Source: Burkholderiaceae bacterium (GTDB lineage Bacteria; Pseudomonadota; Gammaproteobacteria; Burkholderiales; Burkholderiaceae_C). From it: DNA of 60,433 nucleotides. Within the stretch, counting starts at the first letter, position 1, and the number at the start of each line of letters is the position of its first letter. The translations under genes and the position numbers were made by a program. The DNA lies in assembly GCA_017856435.1 (NCBI GenBank), contig JAFMFB010000012.1:1-60433 (forward strand). Direction: 5' to 3'. The notes beneath the pieces were generated by a model, which was given only the letters and a program-made list of their open reading frames with translations, was not told the origin of the DNA and made no database searches. Shown one piece after another: positions 37,315-45,796 of the stretch.

Positions 37315-40300
37315 TCAAGGTGAACGCCAGCGCACCATCAACTCGGCCCACTTTTCGCGGGTCGCGTCCAGGTTGCGTGCCTTGACATGGCCAAAGCCCT
37401 TGATCTGCTCGGGCAAGGCAGCAATCTTCAATGCCAGATCTTTACGTTCGGGAGCGTAGCCGGCCAACACCTCCTCGATGGCGGCACGGTATTGCCCGAT
37501 CAGGGCTCGCTCTGTTCGGCGCTCCTCAGTGCGGCCAAAGATATCGAGCGCCGTGCCACGCAGCACCTTCAGGGCGGCCAGCATCCGGAAGGCTGAGCCC
37601 ATCCAGGGGCCGTACTTGCGCTTGATGAGTTCACCCTTGTCGTTACGCCTGGCCAGGAGTGGAGGCGCCAAGTGATAGTAAACCTTGAAGTCCCCCTCAA
37701 ACATACCCTGGATTCGCGACAGAAAAGCCGGGTCACTGTGCAGGCGGGCAACCTCGTATTCATCCTTGTAGGCCATGAGCTTGAACAGGTTACGCGCCAC
37801 CGCGTCTGCCAGTGAGGCGTCTACCAACTTGACCTTGGCCATGAAGTCTTGGTAAGTGCGCGCGTAAGCAGCGTTCTGGTAGGCGTTCAGGTACTCGGCG
37901 CGGCGCGAAATGACATCATCCAGACTTTCGCGCGGCTTGAAGTGAATGGCCTGAAGAGGTGTCAGCAAGGCCTGAACGCTGGCCCAGTCATGCGCTGCAT
38001 GACGGCCCCATTCAAAAGCAGACTTGTTTGCCTCTACCGCCACGCCGTTGAGTTCAATGGCTCGCAATATGGATTGGCGGTGCAGCGGCACCCAACCTTT
38101 TTGCCAGGCAAACCCCAGCAACATGGGGTTGATATAGATCGTGTCGCCAATCAGTCGGCTGGCAACAGCATCAGCATCGAAGTGGCCCAGCCCCCCTGCG
38201 CCCACCGCCTGGGCAATGTCTGCCGCGCACTGCTGCGCCGGGTTCTGCCATGAACCGTCCCTGACAAAGGCCGCTGTTGGCGTGCTATGCGCATTCAAGG
38301 CAACCCGGGTTCGACCCTCCCGCATTCGAAGCATCGTCTCCTTGCCGGCCGTGACAATGGGGTCGCATCCCAGAATCAGATCGGCACCTGCAGTGCTCAC
38401 CCGGGTTGTTCGGATTTCGGCTGCCGTATCTGCGATCAGGACATGGCTCCAGGTGGCACCGCCCTTCTGCGCCAACCCGGCTGCATCCTGCGTGACAATG
38501 CCCTTGCCTTCCATGTGGGCTGCCATGCCCAGCAACTGGCCGATGGTGATGACGCCCGTACCGCCCACGCCAGCCACCACAATGCCATAGGCTGTTTGCG
38601 ATGATGGCAGGACAGGCTCGGGTAATTCACCCAGCGCCAGAGGGGAAGCCACCTGTTCCTTGGCCTTTTTCTTCAAGGCGCCGCCCTCAACCGAGACAAA
38701 GCTGGGGCAAAAACCTTTCAGGCAGCTGGTATCCTTGTTGCAGGTGCTCTGATTGATGGTTCGCTTGCGACCAAATTCAGTTTCCAACGGCTCCACCGAC
38801 AGGCAGTTGCTTTTGACACTGCAGTCGCCACAGCCTTCACACACTGACTCGTTGATCAGGACACGCAGGGCCGGATCAACCATGGTGCCGCGCTTGCGCC
38901 GCCGGCGCTTTTCTGTCGCGCAGGTTTGGTCGTAGATGATGACCGTGGTGCCCTTGAGCTCACGAAAGACGCGCTGAATTCGGTCAAGCTCGTCGCGGTG
39001 CTCGATGGCAATTCCCTCAGGCAGGCCTTGCACGCCCTTGTATTTCTGCGGTTCATCGGTAACGATGGTAATCTTGGCAGCGCCTTCGGCGCGCATGCTC
39101 TGCGCAATCTGGATCACGCTGTGGCCTTCGGGTCGCTCACCCACTTTTTGACCGCCGGTCATGGCCACCGCGTCGTTGTAGAGAATTTTGAATGTGAGGT
39201 TCACTCCGGCTGCAACCGCCTGACGCACAGCCAGAATTCCGCTGTGGAAATAGGTGCCATCGCCGATATTGGCAAAGGTGTGCTGCTCCTTGCTGAAGGG
39301 TTGCTGCCCGACCCAGGGCACGCCCTCGCCACCCATCTGGGTAAAACCAATGGTGCTGCGATCCATCCAGACCGCCATGAAGCTGCACCCGATGCCCGCC
39401 ATGGCGCGTGAGCCCTCGGGGACTCGGGTGCTGGTGTTGTGCGGGCACCCCGAGCAAAACCAGGGCAAGCGCTCTACCGCCGGGCCGCCCAGATGGAGCG
39501 CCTGCATGGCGCGTTCTTTCGCATCCAGAATGGCAAGCTGGGAAGCAACCCGCGAGCGAATTTCACTGCTGGCGGCAGCCAGGATTCCGGTCTTGCCCAG
39601 GCGGTGCGCAATGGCACGGGCGATCTGCGCCGGCGAGAGATCGGCGTTGGGGCGAAGCAACTCATGACTGGATGGGTTGGGTACAGACCACTCGCCGCCG
39701 GAGCGGTCACCGGCAACTTCATCAAACTTGCCCAAAATATTGGGCCGCACATCATCGCGCCAGTTGTACAACTCTTCCTTGAGTTGATACTCAATCACCT
39801 GACGCTTTTCCTCGACCACCAGAATTTCCTGCAAACCGCTGGCAAAGGCCCGGGCACTCTGAGGCTCAAGTGGCCAGACCACCGCCACCTTGTGCAATCG
39901 GATCCCCAGCTGACGACAGCTGGCGTCATCCAGACCCAGGTCCAGCAGGGCCTGGCGGGTGTCGTTGAATGCCTTGCCGCTGGCAATAATGCCGAAGCGG
40001 TCCTCTTTCCCCCCATTCGGCCCTTCGATCACGTTGTGATTCAGCCGGTTGGCACGAATGTAGGCCAGCGCGGCATACCATTTGTGCTTGAGCAGCCGCT
40101 CTTCCTGCTCCAGCGGTGGATCCGGCCAGCGTATATGCAAGCCTCCCGGGGGCAAGTCGAATTCAGGCAGGATGACCTGCACCCGCTCCGGATCAATCAT
40201 GGCGGTAGCGCTGGACTCAACAACTTCCTGAATCGTTTTCATGCCCGACCACAGACTGGCGTAACGACTCAGGGCAAAAGCGTGCACCCCCAGATCCAGG

Positions 40301-40872
40301 ATGTCCTGCACCGAGGCAGGAAAAAATACCGGTGAGCCGCAAGCCTTGAAAATATGGTCGCTCTGGTGCGCCACCGTGCTGCTCTTGGCCACATGGTCAT
40401 CGCCAGCCACTGCGATCACCCCGCCCCAGGGCGTGGTGCCGGCCATATTGGCATGCTTGAACACATCGGGACTGCGGTCCACCCCCGGCCCCTTGCCATA
40501 CCAAATGCCAAACACGCCATCGAACCGGTTGCTGCCTGGGGGCGCAAAGCCCAGCTGCTGGGTGCCCCACAGGGCGGTAGCCGCCAACTCTTCATTGACC
40601 CCAGGCTGAAAAACAATGTTTTGCGCCTTGAGGTATTTGCTGGCCTGCCACAGGGCCTGGTCGTAACCACCCAGTGGCGAGCCCCTGTATCCGCTGATAA
40701 ACCCGGCTGTGCTCTTGCCCCGGAGCTGATCACGCAAGCGCTGCAGCATGGGCAGCTTGACCAGCGCCTGGACGCCACTCATGAAGGCTTGCCCATAGTC
40801 CAGCGAATATTTGTCGTCCAGGGTGACGGTTTCAAGCGCTTTTCGAATGGACTCTGGCAAGGGAGCGTTCAT
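37315..40872 (-). CDS. indolepyruvate ferredoxin oxidoreductase, fused subunits
   Basis: A single 1185-residue chain that oxidatively decarboxylates aryl-pyruvates such as indolepyruvate to acyl-CoA, as in the fused bacterial type. N-terminal pyrimidine-binding domain: GFISGYRGSPLGGYDQALW (about 57-75). TPP-binding region: AGIGCSFMAVWMD to QMGGEGVPWVGQQPF. Ferredoxin-like cysteines: SVCEGCGDCSVKSNC and STCNKDTSCLKGFC. The gamma domain begins near VVAGVGGTGVITIGQLLGMA. Length matches full-length homologues. It is convergent with the TSUP gene (5 bases apart). It could act in Tyr/Phe/Trp degradation. Confidence 0.94.
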   Translation of the reverse strand: MNAPLPESIRKALETVTLDDKYSLDYGQAFMSGVQALVKLPMLQRLRDQLRGKSTAGFISGYRGSPLGGYDQALWQASKYLKAQNIVFQPGVNEELAATALWGTQQLGFAPPGSNRFDGVFGIWYGKGPGVDRSPDVFKHANMAGTTPWGGVIAVAGDDHVAKSSTVAHQSDHIFKACGSPVFFPASVQDILDLGVHAFALSRYASLWSGMKTIQEVVESSATAMIDPERVQVILPEFDLPPGGLHIRWPDPPLEQEERLLKHKWYAALAYIRANRLNHNVIEGPNGGKEDRFGIIASGKAFNDTRQALLDLGLDDASCRQLGIRLHKVAVVWPLEPQSARAFASGLQEILVVEEKRQVIEYQLKEELYNWRDDVRPNILGKFDEVAGDRSGGEWSVPNPSSHELLRPNADLSPAQIARAIAHRLGKTGILAAASSEIRSRVASQLAILDAKERAMQALHLGGPAVERLPWFCSGCPHNTSTRVPEGSRAMAGIGCSFMAVWMDRSTIGFTQMGGEGVPWVGQQPFSKEQHTFANIGDGTYFHSGILAVRQAVAAGVNLTFKILYNDAVAMTGGQKVGERPEGHSVIQIAQSMRAEGAAKITIVTDEPQKYKGVQGLPEGIAIEHRDELDRIQRVFRELKGTTVIIYDQTCATEKRRRRKRGTMVDPALRVLINESVCEGCGDCSVKSNCLSVEPLETEFGRKRTINQSTCNKDTSCLKGFCPSFVSVEGGALKKKAKEQVASPLALGELPEPVLPSSQTAYGIVVAGVGGTGVITIGQLLGMAAHMEGKGIVTQDAAGLAQKGGATWSHVLIADTAAEIRTTRVSTAGADLILGCDPIVTAGKETMLRMREGRTRVALNAHSTPTAAFVRDGSWQNPAQQCAADIAQAVGAGGLGHFDADAVASRLIGDTIYINPMLLGFAWQKGWVPLHRQSILRAIELNGVAVEANKSAFEWGRHAAHDWASVQALLTPLQAIHFKPRESLDDVISRRAEYLNAYQNAAYARTYQDFMAKVKLVDASLADAVARNLFKLMAYKDEYEVARLHSDPAFLSRIQGMFEGDFKVYYHLAPPLLARRNDKGELIKRKYGPWMGSAFRMLAALKVLRGTALDIFGRTEERRTERALIGQYRAAIEEVLAGYAPERKDLALKIAALPEQIKGFGHVKARNLDATREKWAELMVRWRSP

Positions 40873-41000
40873 GAACTAGGTCTCCAAATGGATCATGCCC
40901 GGGTATCTGCTCATGGCAGGCAACCAAACAGGTACTGCCTTAGGTTGAGAAGGGTTATGACGGGTCAAGATGGGATCAAGTGTATGACCAATTTAGAAGC

Positions 41001-42155
41001 TCAGCGCGGCCAGAACACCCATAGCCGCAGGGCTTGCCTCAGGCGTCCCGCCACCTCACCCGCGGCGGCATCCCAACCGACAAAATAATCGGCCCGCACC
41101 GCCCCAACAATCGCGCTCCCGGTGTCCTGCGCCAACACCAGTCGGTTGAGGCTATTGACTGGGCCACTGGAGGCCAGCCAGACGGGTGTGCCGTAGGGGA
41201 TGCTGTTGGGGTCAACCGCAATGGAGCGTCCGGGCGTCAGCGCCACCCCCTGGGCACCCCGCGGCCCAGTATCGGCATCATCCAGCGGCTCCTCCCTGAA
41301 AAAAATGTAACGCGGGTTGCTCCATAGCATTTCCTGCCGGCGTAGCGGATTGGCCGCCACCCAGTTTTTGATTCCGGGCCATGAGGCATCCCGCACCAGG
41401 CCCTGGTCAAGCAGCCAGCGCCCCACGCTTTGGTAAGGTCGCTCGTTGGAGGCAGCAAAAGACAGCCGGACCAACCGTTTCTGCCCGTTGGGCTCTGTGA
41501 CCCACAAGCGGCCCGACCCCTGTATCTGCAGTACAAGCGCATCCACCGGGTCAGCCAGCCAGGCGATTTCGCGCCCTTGCAAGGCCGCCTGCGCCTGAGG
41601 CAATGTGTCAATGTCTTGTCGGCTGAACCAGGGTTGGCGTGGTGACAGGCCCGCTGGCGTGCGGTAGAGCGGCACGCCAAAACCCGGCTGCGCCAACCTG
41701 GAAGCTTCAAAGACCGGCTCGTAGTAGCCCGTCAGCAAGCCCTCCTGCCCACCGGCCAGGGTCTGCACCTGATAAGGCTGCAATCGCTCCTTCATCCAGG
41801 CCCGTTGCTCCTGTGCACTGCCGATGCTCAGGCGTCGCACCTCGGCACAGACCGAAGCGAAATTGGGCGAAGGCCGTTCACAGCTGCGCAGCCAGGCATT
41901 CCAGGCTTCATGCAGGGCGTCCTGTTCAAAACCAGGCAAGTCCTGCCAGGAAGCTGGTACCCAGCGACTACTCGGTTGCAGCATCTCCACCGCGCGCCCT
42001 TCTCCTTCCGGTAACGCGGGGGTGGTCTCTGCAGGGGCCTGGGGTTCGGACTTCGGGGGCAGCGGCGGTTCCCGCTCTGGCAAGGGAACCCGACTGGCAC
42101 AGGCCGCCAGCGTTCCTACAATCAGGGCCCATGTTGCCCATTTCAGGAATCGCAT
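41001..42155 (-). CDS. mltA: membrane-bound lytic murein transglycosylase A (MltA)
   Basis: A 384-residue outer-membrane lipoprotein that cleaves peptidoglycan to 1,6-anhydro-muropeptides. The signal peptide ends in a lipobox GTLAAC near residue 20. The MltA domain shows GLLTGYYEPVFEASR, PYGTPVWLAS and the C-terminal 3D domain RLVLAQDTGSAIVGAVRADYF with its catalytic Asp region. Three consecutive ATGs (42161, 42158, 42155) are possible starts; the third has the best spacing from AAGG. The 5' end overlaps or abuts a divergent microprotein gene. Confidence 0.92.
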   Translation of the reverse strand: MRFLKWATWALIVGTLAACASRVPLPEREPPLPPKSEPQAPAETTPALPEGEGRAVEMLQPSSRWVPASWQDLPGFEQDALHEAWNAWLRSCERPSPNFASVCAEVRRLSIGSAQEQRAWMKERLQPYQVQTLAGGQEGLLTGYYEPVFEASRLAQPGFGVPLYRTPAGLSPRQPWFSRQDIDTLPQAQAALQGREIAWLADPVDALVLQIQGSGRLWVTEPNGQKRLVRLSFAASNERPYQSVGRWLLDQGLVRDASWPGIKNWVAANPLRRQEMLWSNPRYIFFREEPLDDADTGPRGAQGVALTPGRSIAVDPNSIPYGTPVWLASSGPVNSLNRLVLAQDTGSAIVGAVRADYFVGWDAAAGEVAGRLRQALRLWVFWPR

Positions 42156-42159
42156 CATC

Positions 42160-42312
42160 ATGGCCTTAATTCTGCTGGAAGCCTTTATTGCGCTGGCCCT
42201 GCTGGTCTTCATTGTCTGGTGGACCATGTTCTCAGGCCGCAAGCATGGCGAACTGAAGCCCCCCGCGGCTGACGCCGAAGAAGAGAAAAACACGACCGAC
42301 GAGAAGCGGTAA
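42160..42312 (+). CDS. 50-residue single-span membrane microprotein
   Basis: A short frame encoding MALILLEAFIALALLVFIVW, then a polar tail KHGELKPPAADAEEEKNTTD. One transmembrane helix (about 3-25) with a charged, presumably cytoplasmic C-terminus is seen. Its ATG lies on top of the divergent mltA start codons. AGGA is found about 11 bases upstream. The protein-like pattern (clean helix, acidic tail, in-frame stop before the response regulator terminus) argues for a real gene, but no function is known. It is too short for most gene finders. Confidence 0.6.
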   Translation: MALILLEAFIALALLVFIVWWTMFSGRKHGELKPPAADAEEEKNTTDEKR

Positions 42313-42325
42313 ATAGCGACTTGCG

Positions 42326-42952
42326 TCATCCCAGACTTCGCAGGAGATTACCCAGTTCCACCGCTGACTTGACTTCCATCTTGTCAAAAATGCGCGAACG
42401 ATGGACTTCGACAGTTCGCACGCTGATGTCCAGTTGCTCGGCAATTCGCTTGTTGGGCTGGCCCTCGAGCACCAGACGCATCACCTCACGCTCGCGCTCG
42501 GTCAGGTCATTGAGCCTTTGACGAAGCTTGCGCAAGTCCTGCTCAAGCGCCAGCAAGTTGGCAGATTGGGTCAGCGCCTGCTCGATTCGGTCCACCAGCT
42601 TGTTGTCAGAAAAAGGCTTTTCCGTGAAATCAAATGCTCCCCGCTGAACTGCATCGACCGCAGTCGGCACATCCGCGTGACCGGTCAGAAAAATCACCGG
42701 CATGGCTCGATGCCAGTTGCGCTCAACCAGTTTCTCAAAGAGGGCCAGGCCGCTCATAACGGGCATGCGCACATCCAGCAACAGACAGCTTGCCCGGGAT
42801 GGCGGGGCCTGCCGGATCTTGTTCCAGAACAGCTCGGCACTTTCAAACGCTTCGCTGTTCAATCGGCGTGACCGCAATAGCCACCCCAACGCATCGCGCA
42901 CATCGGGGTCGTCATCAACAATAAAAACCGTGGATTGGGATGAAGGCTGCAT
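42326..42952 (-). CDS. dctR: FixJ/DctR-type response regulator
   Basis: A 208-residue two-component regulator. The receiver domain (about 7-120) has the acidic patch VDDDPDVRD, phospho-acceptor D60 in LLLDVRMPVMSG, T90 and K112 in TEKPF. The C-terminal LuxR-type HTH covers about 142-205 (LTEREREVMRLVLEGQPNKR, then DISVRTVEVHRSRI). It is 5 bases after the sensor kinase. In Rhodobacter, DctS and DctR of this architecture control a TRAP C4-dicarboxylate transporter; the symbol is by analogy and the target is unknown. Confidence 0.92.
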   Translation of the reverse strand: MQPSSQSTVFIVDDDPDVRDALGWLLRSRRLNSEAFESAELFWNKIRQAPPSRASCLLLDVRMPVMSGLALFEKLVERNWHRAMPVIFLTGHADVPTAVDAVQRGAFDFTEKPFSDNKLVDRIEQALTQSANLLALEQDLRKLRQRLNDLTEREREVMRLVLEGQPNKRIAEQLDISVRTVEVHRSRIFDKMEVKSAVELGNLLRSLG

Positions 42953-42957
42953 GAAAT

Positions 42958-44955
42958 TCAGGTTTCGGTGATTGCTGCTCGGGGCAAGGTGAACTTGAAT
43001 GTGGTGCCCTGCGGTTGTGTGGCAACAAATTGCATTGTGCCCCCGTGTTGCTCAATCACGGTGCGGCACAAACTTAGCCCCAATCCCATACCCTCGGGCT
43101 TGGTGGTGAAAAAAGGCGTAAACAGTTGCTTCTCAATGGCCGGATCAATGCCAACGCCAAAGTCAACCACCAGAAATTCGACCTCGCCCGGATGGTCGCT
43201 GTCAGCAATGCGGGCCTGAAGCAACAGCCGCCGGTTGCGCACGCCCGCAAAGTCCATGGCCTGCATGCCGTTGCGCGCCAGATTGAGCAGAACCTGCTCG
43301 ACCATGGTTCGGTCACAGAACACCTCGGGCAGCTCGGGGTCCAAACGAATTTGCACCTGCACCGATAGCTTGCGCGCCTGCAAGTTGAGCAGGGGCAAGA
43401 TGGCATCAAAGAGCGCTTGCGGCGATACCGCCTCACGGGTCTGGTCACGCCGTCGCACAAAGTCATGCACGCTCTTGATGACTCTGCCCGCCCGCTCAGC
43501 CTGCTCACCGACCCGTTGCATGACTTGCGCCACCTCGGCCTCTTTCAAGGTGCTTGACTGCAAGAGGTTGCGCATGCCAGCCACATAGCCTGTGATGGCA
43601 GCCAGTGGCTGGTTCAGCTCATGGCTCAGTAGGGATGCCATCTCTCCCACCAGAGCCAGCCGGTTGGTAGCCTGCAGGCGGTCCTGACTGGCACGCGAAA
43701 GTTCCTCCACCCTGCGCTGCTCGCTGATATCCAGAAAAGCGCTCATCCAGCCAGTCTGATCACCTTGTGCATTGATCAGCGGCGCCTCGAAAATCATCAC
43801 CGGGAATCGGGTGCCATCCTTGCGCATGAAAACCGACTCAAAGCCCTCGCGCGGTGGCACATTGCCCGCCAGTCGGGTTGCCTGCCTCTTTTTGTAATCC
43901 TCGGCGAATTCGGGGGGCCAGTAGGGCGCATCCACGCTCTGACCCAGCAACTCTTCGGCAGTGAAGTCCACCATCTGACAGAAGGCCGGGTTGACATACG
44001 TGATCCTGCCCTCCAGGTCCCGGGCACGCAATCCCGTCACCAGCGAGTCTTCCATCGCCTTTCGAAATGCCAACGCATCAGCCAGGTCATGTTCAGCCCG
44101 CAGGCGCAACCGGGTATCACGCCCCAACAGCCAAAGAATCATGACCAGCGCCAGTGCGAGTGCGGCCACCAGCGCCGTCAAGACATTGGGAAACAATTCA
44201 GGCGCCCTGCGCCAACTGTCCAGTCGCAAGACCAGGGTGTTGCCCGTCAGCTCCAGCAAGGATCGTGTGCTGAATTCCCGCCCGGCCCGCAGTACCGAAC
44301 CGTGGACGGCCAGGCGGGTGCCATCGCCATCGGTAAAGGACAGTTCACGCCCTTGCGACAGCTGACTTTCAACCAGTTCGCTCAACAAATCCGGCAGCGA
44401 ATAGCTCACCAGCAGGTAGCCACTCTGTCGTCCTGCGGTCAGCACCGGCCAGCACAAGTCCATCAATTCCAGGCCCAGCCCGCCCGACTGCAGAGAGAAG
44501 TAACTGGAGGAATAGGCAGCGCCGTTCTGACGGCGCGCCGATGAGCAGGTTTGACTGACGTCATTGCCGGCCCCGGTCCGGCCCAAGTACTCAAATACCG
44601 GCGCACGGTAGGGCGAGTCGACAAAAGCCTGCACATGGCTGGTGCTGTCACGCCATTCAATGCGGACCATCTCCCGGCGCTGTCGCAACAGCTCTTGCGC
44701 CGCTTCGCGCCAGGCCAATGAATTGGGATCGAAAAACTGCAGGCTCTGCAGGTTTTGCAAATTGCGGGTCAGCCCGGCTCGCAGGTCAGCCACCGCCTCT
44801 GCCGCATCACGTTCAAGCCGGTCCTGCACCCGACTGACTTCAAACCGATTGGCCAGCCACACGAGCAGCGACAACAGGATCAGCACCAGCAGGGACAAGG
44901 CCGACCAGAGGAGTCGACGGCGCTTTGCAGAAGGCCCGGAGGCGCTATCAGCCAT
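42958..44955 (-). CDS. dctS: membrane sensor histidine kinase with PAS domain (DctS-like)
   Basis: A 665-residue kinase. TM1 is at about 14-36 and TM2 at about 257-278, enclosing a periplasmic sensor of some 220 residues. A cytoplasmic PAS domain covers about 295-412 (ITYVNPAFCQMVDFTAEELLG), the phospho-acceptor is H445 in LLSHELNQPLAAITGYVAGM (HPK4 type), and the ATPase has EQVLLNLARNGMQAMD and GMGLGLSLCRTVIEQHGG. Domain order and length fit DctS of Rhodobacter. It is followed by the regulator gene. The ligand is unknown, C4-dicarboxylates being the best analogy. Confidence 0.93.
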   Translation of the reverse strand: MADSASGPSAKRRRLLWSALSLLVLILLSLLVWLANRFEVSRVQDRLERDAAEAVADLRAGLTRNLQNLQSLQFFDPNSLAWREAAQELLRQRREMVRIEWRDSTSHVQAFVDSPYRAPVFEYLGRTGAGNDVSQTCSSARRQNGAAYSSSYFSLQSGGLGLELMDLCWPVLTAGRQSGYLLVSYSLPDLLSELVESQLSQGRELSFTDGDGTRLAVHGSVLRAGREFSTRSLLELTGNTLVLRLDSWRRAPELFPNVLTALVAALALALVMILWLLGRDTRLRLRAEHDLADALAFRKAMEDSLVTGLRARDLEGRITYVNPAFCQMVDFTAEELLGQSVDAPYWPPEFAEDYKKRQATRLAGNVPPREGFESVFMRKDGTRFPVMIFEAPLINAQGDQTGWMSAFLDISEQRRVEELSRASQDRLQATNRLALVGEMASLLSHELNQPLAAITGYVAGMRNLLQSSTLKEAEVAQVMQRVGEQAERAGRVIKSVHDFVRRRDQTREAVSPQALFDAILPLLNLQARKLSVQVQIRLDPELPEVFCDRTMVEQVLLNLARNGMQAMDFAGVRNRRLLLQARIADSDHPGEVEFLVVDFGVGIDPAIEKQLFTPFFTTKPEGMGLGLSLCRTVIEQHGGTMQFVATQPQGTTFKFTLPRAAITET

Positions 44956-44971
44956 TCAGCAATTCAACCAT

Positions 44972-45796
44972 TCAGAGGGTTCGGTGCTTCAGCGCAGGCA
45001 ACTTTTGTCGAACCTGCGCCAGCCGCTGTTTGGACAACTCCACCGTCAGGACCCCTTCGCCTTCTGAAAGCAGGCCCATGACCTCACCCCAGGGATCGGT
45101 GACCAGTGAATGTCCCCAGGTACGTCGACCCGTTTCATGCAGCCCCCCCTGCGCGGCGGCCATCACATAGCATAGGTTTTCAATGGCACGGGCGCGCAGC
45201 AAGGCCTCCCAGTGCGCCTGACCGGTGCTGTACACAAAGGCGCTGGGCACCAGCATCAGATCGGCACCCGCCTGGGCATAGCGACGATACAGCTCCGGAA
45301 AGCGCAGGTCATAGCACACGCTCATCCCGATTCGCCAGGTGGAACCGTCCCTGGATGGCAAATCAAACATCACCGGTTCATTGCCAGGTCGAAGGGTGCG
45401 CGCCTCATCAAACCTTTCCTGGCCGTCATCAAAGAAAAAGAGGTGAATCTTGTCGTAACGCGCCACGCACAAACCATCAGGCGAGAATGCCAGCGAGCTG
45501 TTAAAGACCCGTCCATCGGTTGCCGAGTCAGGGGCTGCCATTGGAAATGTGCCAGCCACCACCCAGACACCGTGCCGTCGGGCCGCCTCTGCCATGCATT
45601 GTTGAATCGGTCCATGGCCCATGGGCTCCTGTATCGCCAGCTTATCCGTGTCCTGCCGACCGATCAGGCTGAAATGCTCCGGCAGCAAGACCAGTTCGGC
45701 CCCCTCCTGGGCTGCGCGCGCAATCAGCGCCTGAGCATGCTCCAGGTTTTTTGGCAGGCTGGTTGCCGAAACCATCTGAACCACCGAAACTTTCAT
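44972..45796 (-). CDS. carbon-nitrogen hydrolase (Nit family amidase)
   Basis: A 274-residue nitrilase-superfamily amidase with the Glu-Lys-Cys triad: E40 in LLPEHF, K116 in YDKIHLF and C161 in SVCYDLRFPELYR. The family includes Nit1, which repairs deaminated glutathione, and omega-amidase. True nitrilase activity is unlikely. The ATG overlaps the yhdP stop by 4 bases, a conserved pairing in Burkholderiales. It is unrelated in position to the nitrile hydratase operon 8 kb away. Confidence 0.93.
   Translation of the reverse strand: MKVSVVQMVSATSLPKNLEHAQALIARAAQEGAELVLLPEHFSLIGRQDTDKLAIQEPMGHGPIQQCMAEAARRHGVWVVAGTFPMAAPDSATDGRVFNSSLAFSPDGLCVARYDKIHLFFFDDGQERFDEARTLRPGNEPVMFDLPSRDGSTWRIGMSVCYDLRFPELYRRYAQAGADLMLVPSAFVYSTGQAHWEALLRARAIENLCYVMAAAQGGLHETGRRTWGHSLVTDPWGEVMGLLSEGEGVLTVELSKQRLAQVRQKLPALKHRTL

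Noticed and set aside
44972-45796. Nitrilase of the nitrile hydratase pathway
   Set aside because: The sequence is of the Nit/omega-amidase branch, coupled to yhdP and distant from the nitrile hydratase operon.
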